From Scleroderma bovista (taxonomy: Eukaryota > Basidiomycota > Agaricomycetes > Boletales > Sclerodermataceae), in contig JAYMGJ010000765.1 of the NCBI GenBank assembly GCA_037178675.1, positions 1-22,729 on the forward strand: a stretch of 22,729 bases of DNA, given 5' to 3'. A program made the position numbers and the translations under genes. How positions within the stretch are numbered: position 1 is the stretch's first letter; each line of letters opens with the position of its first letter. Below are positions 9,764 to 18,251 of this stretch, one piece after another. Under the pieces are notes generated by a model. It did not search any database. It was not told where the DNA came from and saw only the letters and a list, made by a program, of their open reading frames with translations.

Positions 9764-9893
9764 GAAAAAAAAACTCTTAACACCATCTAGACTCATCTAG
9801 ACCGTCACGGTCAAATGACATTGTTTGGCAACATCCAAAAAAGCATCCATTAATGAATGTGCAGTTTGCGCACTGTAATAGTCACACTATCTC
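9764..9893. repeat. Flank to the right of the inverted-repeat element, copy 2
   Basis: Direct match to 5,376-5,485. In unit 2 the homology breaks at about 9,893, and the unrecognised gene follows instead of a helicase relic. Confidence 0.75.
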
Positions 9894-9991
9894 CGCAGCT
9901 TGGTTTTGTCTAACGTGCGCCAGCCTGTAGGAATGAAGAAGTCCGTGAAGTCCATGGTAAACGGTACACTCGTCGATACTCTGACACACAC

Positions 9992-10702
9992 TCAGTTCTC
10001 GTCGCTAGTAGTACTTTGACAGAATTTTGCAAATTCTTGGTGAGCTTGTTCGTCGCCCTCTCCGAACAGCGCGCGCAATTGATCGGACAACTCTGATGGC
10101 GGGCTAGAAGCTGATCGGCGGAGTGAGTGGGGTTGGCAATGGGGATAGCTTGGGAACAGAAGATCAATTAACAAGTATGTACTAGGAGGAGGAAGTGGCG
10201 ACTGCGCCGGCGCAAACCTTGCTCGATACTGGTATAACATTGCATCTGTAACCAAAATGAACATAGAGATGGTGGTGAGCGACTTTTCAGTGACCCCCCC
10301 TGCGCAATTCTTGGGTGAGGCTGCGTGATAGACAGACAATGTAGTGTAGTCATATAGGTGTAAAAATCTCACGCACATGATCCAACGTGTGATCCAAAAA
10401 TTCATATTGCCTTGTCCACAAGACTGCAATAGAGTCAGACAGTCGCACGGAATTTAATGAGGTACTTACATGAGATGCACATGTCCGAGGGGCTAGAGAG
10501 CGATGTAGTGTATCGTGCATTTTCTTCTGCTTGTCGTGCCACGAAACGGTCGAAAACTCAAAACTCACCTACTGCGCACGAAACCGAGCTGCCAAAACCC
10601 GCTCGGCGATGGAAACGAGTCGGTGTTGGAGATGTCGACGATGTCAATGTATTTGTACCACGAGCACTCCAGTCGAAATCCCTGGCCACACAAGTCGAAC
10701 AT
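9992..10702 (-). CDS. Unrecognised four-exon protein gene
   Basis: Proposed exons are 10,702-10,569, 10,492-10,470 (23-nt microexon), 10,423-10,373 and 10,320-9,992, giving 178 residues. Introns of 76, 46 and 52 nt have donors GTGAGT, GTAAGT and GTGAGA with acceptors CTAG, GCAG and GCAG, and every junction keeps frame. Exon 1 has strongly coding-like codons (MFDLCGQGF..., WYKYIDIVDI). The C-terminus is charged (SDQLRALFGEGDEQAHQEF). A further 69-nt in-frame intron (GTTTGC...CCCAAG) in exon 4 is possible and would give 155 residues. I recognise no domain. Upstream codons in another frame (up to about 10,830) also look coding, so the true start may lie further upstream or the gene may be frameshifted. 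A clear intron-like sequence at 10,857-10,910 supports an upstream exon. Confidence 0.45.
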
Positions 10703-10856
10703 TCGCGTTCGGACAGGTCGAGCGCGAGGTTATGATCGGGCGAGACGAGGCAGTAGTGGTGATGGCACGCGAAACCACGGATAGCGGCGACGGTGGCGAC
10801 GACAGCACAATAAGCCACAGCAGCATCGACTCAGTGAGTCGAGGAAGCACGGCTGG

Positions 10857-10910
10857 CTAGAGAAAGTCAGCGCGCGTATCAAGGCCAGTGATCGCAAAGC
10901 GACAACTTAC
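10857..10910 (-). other. Likely intron upstream of the unrecognised gene
   Basis: GTAAGT donor, CTGAC branch site at 10,866-10,870 and TTTCTCTAG acceptor, 54 nt in all. The exons on either side do not join into an open frame with 10,702, so it may split a 5' untranslated region or belong to a broken gene. Confidence 0.4.
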
Positions 10911-10961
10911 CTATGTCGTCTAGGCCACCTACAGGTCCCTCAGAACGTCCGTACGGGGTCG

Positions 10962-11207
10962 TTGAATGTAGACGGCGGCGCGGAAGAATCAAATTTGTAC
11001 CTAAATATCAGCACAGCTCAAGAATGCGAAACAGTGCGCGTGCCACACAATGACCAGGAAACCATTCGAATAGTCATAGTCCCTGAGAGGCCCATAGACC
11101 CAAACGTCGAGACAGAAGAATCAAAATCGCACCTAGAAATATCAGTCGAGTGCTGGAGATCAAGAACGCTTACATTGCATGCTGTAACACGAAGTGGTCG
11201 ATGCTGA
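10962..11207 (+). other. Open plus-strand stretch with an internal repeat, function unknown
   Basis: About 80 codons are open and acidic (EESNLYLNIS ... EESKSHLEIS), with a visible repeat of about 40 bp, near 10,980-11,020 and near 11,112-11,150. There is no ATG at its start, so it would have to be an internal exon. The 3' end runs into helicase relic C. It is not recognised. Confidence 0.2.
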
Positions 11208-11229
11208 GCCCTCAAAACAGAATCGGAAC

Positions 11230-12240
11230 ACTGCCTCTGGAGCTTCATTGGAATATTCTTGTATATCTATCCTCCACTCCGCAGAAGGTCGAAGAATCGG
11301 GTCCAAAGCCGTCCCCTTCCTCGAACGTTCAAAGTTAGACGAATTTCCGACGACAATGAGATCATTCCGTGCTGGAGAAATGAATGCATTGAGACGCTCA
11401 TGAAAGCTCATGAACACAATGATATTGAGAGAATTCGAGCGACAGAGGCTCGCGACTATTATGTCATTCTCTTCACCTTGGTAATTATCTGCGGGTCATG
11501 AAACCATTAGCCAACAATTCGGCGGGTTGAACGGTGCGTACCAATTGTAGCTAGTCTGATACCAGTCTTTTTATGGGAGCCACTGTCTCCCAACAGCTCG
11601 GCTCTGGAAAGATTGTTCGAATCTAAGTGACTTAAAACCGTACCAGTCTCGCTCTTGAACACGTCCCGTAGCAGGGATAATTGGCCACTTGGAGATAGGG
11701 GCGTCAGGACAACGATGTCGGTTCCATAACCTTGGTGTAAGAGGTATCGGACTATTCTCAGCACCATCTTTACCTCCACTTCGAAGCCAGCGAGCTCCCA
11801 TCTGCTTGGTCGAACGCGCGTTTGTCATCTTCTTCTGAATGGCCGTGATGGATAAAAAACAATGTTACTCTGTAGACCCCCGGTATTCTCCCTCGTCTTC
11901 GTTTGTGGTGTATCCTCCAGCTCCGGATATGTGAGTACGCGAATAAACGCAGATAGTCTCTGGGCGCATACGGTACTGAACAGAGAATGTAACGTGAGGA
12001 AATCCTTTCAGTACGAGACGTTCGAACATCGATCAGTTCAGTGTATCCTTGACGCCTTTCGACAGTTAGATCGTAACTAGTATTTCCTTTCGGCCGCAAT
12101 GGCCAAGACGGTCAGCGGACTGCAAGGATAAGGAATAGAAACACGTTACTTATGGTCACCAATAAAAATCATTGAGTGATACTAGAGCCCAAGGCCGTGA
12201 CGATGTGACTCTCAAAGTCACCCGCTTCTTCGACAAGTAG
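11230..12240 (-). pseudogene. Helicase relic C, main part (NFX1/ZNFX1-type, broken)
   Basis: The minus strand retains exon-4-like sequence (NYQGEE, altered SRAR reading SPAR), exon-3-like sequence (LRIVRYLL, SETGT, GSHKKTGIRLATI) and the start of motif III near 12,150. The NSSNFERSRKG segment is followed by the 2-nt deletion shared with relic B. There are other frame breaks between 11,770 and 12,100. Intron 3 and its surroundings (about 11,467-11,568) are essentially identical to 13,636-13,738 in the intact gene, so the two copies separated recently or exchanged sequence. Confidence 0.88.
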
Positions 12241-12321
12241 ATCGTCCTGATTCGGAGTCATCACTTCAGCACCGTGTAAGCACGTGACTTACCCGTTTCG
12301 GTATCTGGTCTGTGTCTATGG

Positions 12322-12531
12322 ACTCAATAATGGAAAGTCGGTTCCTCCGTTTCTGCATCTCCAGATTCGGATGGAGGGGAAGGAGTGGAATTTTAAAAGC
12401 GAGCCTCACGTACAGCGCGCGGAGTATGTTTGGAATATGCCCAAAGCACATCAATGCTCAGGCATTCGGGCAAGTGTGGTTGCCCAGCTGAAGCGCAAGA
12501 GGGTCATTGGGTGTAGTATCACGATTGGTGT
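12322..12531 (+). pseudogene. Inverted piece of helicase relic C
   Basis: Read on the plus strand, this piece matches the exon 2 region of the intact helicase that reads on the minus strand (about 14,480-14,770): NGKSVPPF, SEPHVQRAE, VWNMPKA, then QLKRKRVIGC. The flanking relic pieces at 11,230-12,240 and 12,610-12,655 keep the minus orientation, so this is a local inversion, with internal loss between VWNMPKA and QLKRKR. Confidence 0.8.
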
Positions 12532-12609
12532 GAAAAACTCATTGCGAGGTGAGGTCACTTAGACAATCGAACGAGGAAACAAAAGTAACAGAGAGGGGGA
12601 AAGAGAGTC

Positions 12610-12655
12610 GTCGACCAGGCTCGGGTTTGAACGATTTCTGTATTCTTTGTTGATA
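12610..12655 (-). pseudogene. Short distal piece of helicase relic C
   Basis: This matches about 14,886-14,932 of the intact gene (the TTTGTTGATAGTC word and neighbours) in the same orientation. It marks the far side of the inversion. Confidence 0.55.
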
Positions 12656-12664
12656 GTCGCTTCA

Positions 12665-12940
12665 ATGTGTTCTTCGCGTTCGCCTAGCCTTCCGCCAACA
12701 CAGATCCATGCAAATCAGCAATCCGACCAGGATGGCTGGGATGGGGAGGATTTCGGTCCACCAGCCCCCGCATTCTCCACCGCCCGGCGTCAGATCATCA
12801 AGACCCTCGTAAACTTATCATTGCAAGTATGTAGGACAAGAAATGTTATGCAACGGTTACAAAATAGACATCCTGTGGACACACAGGACAACGACCGCAC
12901 TCCTACTTGTCAGATATGTCCTTCGTATGCTAGCCTGTAG
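12665..12940 (+). CDS. Small unrecognised open frame
   Basis: ATG at 12,665, 91 codons, TAG at the end. The middle reads DQDGWDGEDFGPPAPAF, which looks like real protein sequence, and a possible donor CAA|GTATGT follows at about 12,828, so it may be a first exon rather than a complete gene. The first codons lie just past helicase relic C. No homologue is recognised and it has no partner elsewhere in the window. Confidence 0.25.
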   Translation: MCSSRSPSLPPTQIHANQQSDQDGWDGEDFGPPAPAFSTARRQIIKTLVNLSLQVCRTRNVMQRLQNRHPVDTQDNDRTPTCQICPSYASL

Positions 12941-13022
12941 CAATGAAGACCGCGGTAGCTAGTATTACACTCATCAATATATACCCTTGTACCCAGCACT
13001 TTGACTTGCACGTTAACAAACT

Positions 13023-16000
13023 TCATTCTTGTTTCCCGGCTTTTTTTTCGAGCGTGACTTTGCGCTCCGCCTTTTCACAGCCCGAGCATTTCGCCGGATA
13101 ATCCTGGTGGCATTTCCATTTCAACCGATGTGTGCCAGCCAGACACATAGCGCTGCAGTCCGCTTTGCACAGCATCGTGTTGTGTACGTCCAATTGGTTG
13201 GGAGTTCGGAAAGGGTGACATTTCAGAGTGCAGGCATGGAGAATGCAACTGCTAAGCCTCATATTACTGCACACAAGTTCAGTACATTCCGCGAGCAACG
13301 ACGACGAAAGATGTACTTACCACGGTTCTGTACAACCTCCATCTGCAGAGTATTCATCAAAATCTTCAGGTCGCCCGATCTCACGTATACAACTAGGATG
13401 TCTCTGGCACTTTATTGGAAGACCCTTGTATATGTATCCTCCACTTCGCAGAAGATCAAAGAATTGGGTCCAAAGTCGACCCCCCTTCCTCGAACGTTCA
13501 AAAGTAGACGAATTTCCGACAAGGATGAGACCATTCCGTGCTCGAGAAATGAGTACATTGAGACGCTCAGGAGAGCTCATGAACCCAATGATGTTGAGAG
13601 GATTCGAGCGACAGAGGCTCGCGACTATTATGTCACTCTCTTCACCTTGGTAATTATCTGCGGGTCATGAAACCATTAGCCAACAATTCGGCGGGTTGAA
13701 CGGTGCGTACCAATTGTAGCTAGTCTGATACCAGTCTTCTTATGTGATCCACTATCCCCAAACAGCCCAGCTCGGCCAAGATCGTTCGAATCTAAGTCAC
13801 TTAAAGTCGTGCCAGTCTCGCTCTTGAACGCATCCCGTAGCAAGGATAATTGGCCAAGGTAAGGCGTCAGGACAACGATATTGTCGATTCCGTAACCTTG
13901 CTGTAAGAGGTATCGGACTATTCTGAGCACCATCTTTACCTCAAACGAATTTTGCTTCGAAGCCGACGAGCTCCCATCTGCTCGGTCGAATATGCGTTTT
14001 TCATCTTCTTCTGGATGGCTGTGGTCAATAAAAACAATGTTACTTTGTAGACCCCGGATATTCTCCCTCGTCTTCGTTTGTGGCGCATCTTCCAGTTCCG
14101 GATACGTGAGTGTGCGAATAAACGCAGATATCTCTGGGCGCATACGGTGCTGAACAGAGAGCGTGACGTGAGGAAATCCTTTCAGCACGAGACGTTCGAA
14201 CAACGATCGGTTCAGGTCGTATCCTTCACCCCTCTCAACAGTCAGATCATAGCTATTTACTTTCGGCCGCAATTGCCTAAAAAACGGTCAGCGGATTGCG
14301 AGGACAAGGAATAGAAATACATTACTTGTGGTCACCAATAAGAATCATTTGCGTGATACTGGTGCCCAAGGCCGTGACGATGTGACTCTCAAGAATCTCA
14401 CCCGCTTCTTCGACAAGTAACACGCCGGGAGAGATCGCTCTGATGTCATCCGCGTACTTCGCAGCACCAGTTGTGGTACACCCGATAATCCTCTTGCCTT
14501 TCAGCTGGGTAACCACACCTTGCCCGAATGTCTGCGCAAGGCGGTCCTGACAGCGATTGAAGCCTCTCCCAGCAACACAGATATCCTCCGCACTCTTTTC
14601 GACCATGCCCGCTATCCAACTGGCCACCTTTTGTTGACGGAGTGCTTTGGGCATATTCCAAACACGCTCCGCGCGCTGCACGTGAGGCTCGCTGTTGAAA
14701 GTCCACGCGTCCTGCCCCTCCATCCATCTGGAGATGAGAAACTGGGGAGGAACCGGTTTTCCATTGGGTCCTACGATAGACATTCCACCTTTTGGTTTCG
14801 GCACGCGGAATGCATTGAAATAATCGGCGTCCTTAGATTGGATGTAGGTCAACAAACGATTCGGATCCGTCTGCGGTGGTAACAAGGGTCTGAACGACTG
14901 CTGTAGCCTTTGTTGATAGTCACTTGCAGAAGCTTTGGTGGAATCTACAGCCATCCAGTCGAATCTCGTGCGGAAGACTTTTTCCCTCGGAAGGTTGTGG
15001 ATGCTAAGGTGAGCGACTGCGCTCTTCGGCCGACCGCCAAGACGAACGATACTTTGACTATTGATACCGATGTTAATCAAGTCTTCCAGGAATTGATCGA
15101 GAGCGTGATTTGTATAGCAAACCACCAGAATCGTCTGGCGTGTGAAGTCGTGTAATGCCTTCGCAAGAAGTGCACCAACGAAAGATTTCCCAGTCCCTAA
15201 CAACGCCATAAACAGCCAAGAACAAATTCTAACATGGATAAAACGTACCAGGAGGGCCTTGGATGAGCGATAACTTCTGATTCAGTCCAATGATGAGAGA
15301 CTGAGCTTGTGAGACGTCAAGTTTGATGGATTTTCGGGTCCTGAGTAAAGGTTGCAAATCCATCGAAGGGTTTTGTGCGAGTTGGGAGGTTATCTGAGGA
15401 ATGGTGATGGGCGGGCTGCCAACGGAAGTACCCGCCTCCCAAAACAAGATCTCGTGGCAGAGAGGTAAGGTCTGCACTTTCTGGAGAGCTTTCAACACAG
15501 GCTCGAAAGCGAACAGAGCGGTGTCAATCTGAACGAGACGAATTTGTTTCGCAACCTTGAGCTGGACAAGAGTTTTCGAGATGTTTGTTTCGCCTTCGAT
15601 CTGAAGAACAACTGTAGGAGGTTTCTTTGCCAGTAATTCTTCGTCGCGGTGGATCGTACCAAGGCTCAGAATTGTGTCATCGACGACGAGACATGCCAAG
15701 GATTGATGTCGGAGAATCTTTGAACCACGATCGTTATCCGTGATGAACTTCCTTCTGTCCTCATCTTTGATGCCCTTGAATACGAAGAGGTCTGGATAGC
15801 ACCGGAGCTGAAGGCCCCAATGCGTGTTCTGCCTCGCAGCGCCAGTGTAGACGCCAGCCAGCCTAACATGGTTGACGACGATACCGCGATGTCTCCCCGG
15901 CTTCTTCTTCAGAACGATGTCAACCTCCTCCTTCAACTCGTGCATCATATCTTCCCTCAACAAACGAAACAGGATATCGAGGTAGTCCGTAAAGCGCGAG

Positions 16001-16701
16001 TCTTTACCGTCTGGATCATCGAACAATGAAGCAGGCCGCAGAGCAGGTCTCCTCTGGCTGAGTAGTTCGTCCGCAGTCGGAATGATAGCAACCCTGCGGA
16101 AATCGGCAAAATCGTTATCATGACGTCCGCCAGGTGCGCCAGAATCCCCGATATCTGAAGAGGAGAGGATATGTTTAATGAGATAACCGGCTTCCCTAAC
16201 CGCTTGATGACCGGAAGCGAGGAAGTTGTCAAGCAAGGATGGGCGGCTTGCGAGCTTGCGATACGGGGCGGTATCTCTATTTTCCATCTGGAGGAGATAA
16301 GATAGAACACTTGCGAAGACACCCTGGGCTCGTTGGTCCAGAATGCCATCCTCAAAGGCTCTATGGAACGCATTCCAGAAAATGGGTGGCTCGACGATAC
16401 TAACGATGATATCGTTCAGCACGTCGCCGCCCACGCTGCCGACACGGAGGAGGTACTCAAGAACGTCAGAAGCTGGGCCGTTCAGGAACTCTGCTCCGAG
16501 GTCAGAACTGAGTGCCTTTTGAACGGCGTCTATTCCATGAAGGCTCCTTACAATCTGGTCTACACATTTAGCCGGATCAGCTTGGACACAAAGACCCTGC
16601 AAGAAAAGGCGACAAGGACTGGGGCGTTGCTCCAGTTCGACATTACCATCAAGGACATCACGAAAACGCTTGCCCAGTTGTCTGCTTCGTTGGTCTGTCA
16701 T
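13023..16701 (-). CDS. NFX1/ZNFX1-type SF1 RNA helicase, complete frame, no AAA+ tail
   Basis: Five exons (16,701-15,249, 15,196-14,326, 14,276-13,711, 13,657-13,321, 13,251-13,023) join in frame to 1,151 residues from ATG; introns are 49-69 nt. An N-terminal domain of about 470 residues carries a degenerate CCCH-like patch (Cys 30, 38, 46, no His). The helicase core follows: GPPGTGKS at 482-489, VEEAGE at 746-751 (motif II), GDHKQLRPK at 772-780 (motif III), LTPYLGQLSLL (IV), DNYQGEESD at 964-972 (V), SRARNG at 1001-1006 (VI). Residues 1076-1151 hold a partial NFX1-type Cys/His region. This is the UPF1-like, ZNFX1/Hrr1 group, nucleic-acid-dependent ATPases linked in other organisms to antiviral defence and small-RNA silencing. 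It stops where the neighbour at 18,252 continues into coiled coil and AAA+, so it is probably a 3'-truncated copy. A weak TATAAG lies 63 nt upstream. Confidence 0.88.
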
Positions 16702-18251
16702 TCCCAGAATCAGAGAACAGCTAGAAGGGACAAAGAAGGCTGATTGCTGTGGAGCAAGGGCGACTTATACCATACGCCGCACCGTGTCCAGGAGAAATCC
16801 GAGCTGCACCCACCAGAACGATCTTCGCTCTCCTGATTAGGGGTGAGGCCCACAGATGCTGTGGCATCTTTCGATTCGCTGCTGGTGGCTGAACGGGGAT
16901 GCCACGGTTTGGTGATTCGAATTTGACTCAAATGATATGCTGGTGTCATGAGGAAGCATGCCAGGTAGCCCTGGAGTGATCCATTGTACACAGGGTGGGG
17001 GGCCCTTTAATAGGGTTTTGAGCATAATTTGATGTCGTGCATTAACAGAGGGTGTTTGTCAGAAAGCCGTGGATAGCATTGGTCTGAACTTCGGTAGAAA
17101 TTATCGCAGTGGCAGCTTGCTGGATAGGCCTTGCGTAAGTCGACTGAAGTTGTCGGAGTCCGACGCACGTCAGAAGGAACGCCACCTTCTACATACAAAC
17201 TTGAAGCTTCTAAGACTGCCGACCAAATGCCGACCGTACTAGTTGAACCTTTCGCAGATTCTCGCAGATAGTGGTCACTCTACTATTAGCAGTGAGTACA
17301 TCACTTGGTGAGTCACACGAACTCATTTGAAGGTAGCGTCAGTTCGAAGGAACATCATGTTCCTTCTTGTTGCGTTTGAAGTTGCAGACCACAGATCTAG
17401 TCGGTGACCTCGCATACCTATTCAACTCCAACAAGCAAGTACAACTTAATGGTATTTGTTGGTCCGAGGGAATGATTATTTTCCAAAGTCCATCGATCGA
17501 GTCTTTGGTCTGCCCACGGGAGGCTATGCTGGAGGTTAACTTTTGCGTAGCTCATCCATTCATCCTCAAGTATGAGACGTTATCTCGGACACAGTGCCCG
17601 TTGTCTGTAATGCCCTGAAACCTCTCGGACCGTTCTGAACCGACTGGCATCACTGACGCCAAAACTTGCCTGCAATGCAGTCACCCTTACTCATATTCTG
17701 GATCCTCGACATACCCCCCGAGCCAGGATATGTTCAATGCCTCGACCTTCACTACTAACCCACGCAGAGCAGGCTCATACTAATCCCATAGAGGCGGTCC
17801 ACCAGCCTCTGTTGGCCTCACCCACTATCTATGGGTGCTCTTCCCAATAAAAACTAGCGGATGGCGAAGAGACTAGTGACTAGGGTATTCACGCCATCAT
17901 GATGTTGCTTCTGCCAGTCGCATGGTATGGTCGTGCTTCAAAGCTTCATGGCGCAACTAGGGTTGGACATGTGTAGGTCAGGCCTTTAATTTCCGTTGAA
18001 CGACGTGTAGCACGGGAACACAGGAATACCGAAGTATTGGCCCGGCCCCTGTTGCGAGCATGCTACATATGATTCTGAGTCTGGACAATGGGTTTACCTT
18101 CCATCCAAGAGAAATGTTGAGGGACTCCGATTACTTCACTGCCTCTCCGTATCTTTTGCAAAGAATGAATGGATGCTAATAATACATGCTAACTCTCAAA
18201 TACATGGCACTCTGCACATGTCATAACAACGGACTGATTCAACACAGGTCG
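16702..18251. other. Spacer between the helicase gene and the AAA+ gene
   Basis: There is no supported gene. The right part (about 17,920-18,250) is the 3' flank of the AAA+ gene and resembles 2,020-2,300. The left part should hold the promoter of the helicase gene at 16,701. Open stretches such as 17,367-17,618 lack any recognisable protein features. Confidence 0.5.

Noticed and set aside
15820..16029. Plus-strand open frames opposite helicase exon 1, including 16,333-16,743
   Set aside because: They mirror the intact helicase coding exon and have no features of their own.
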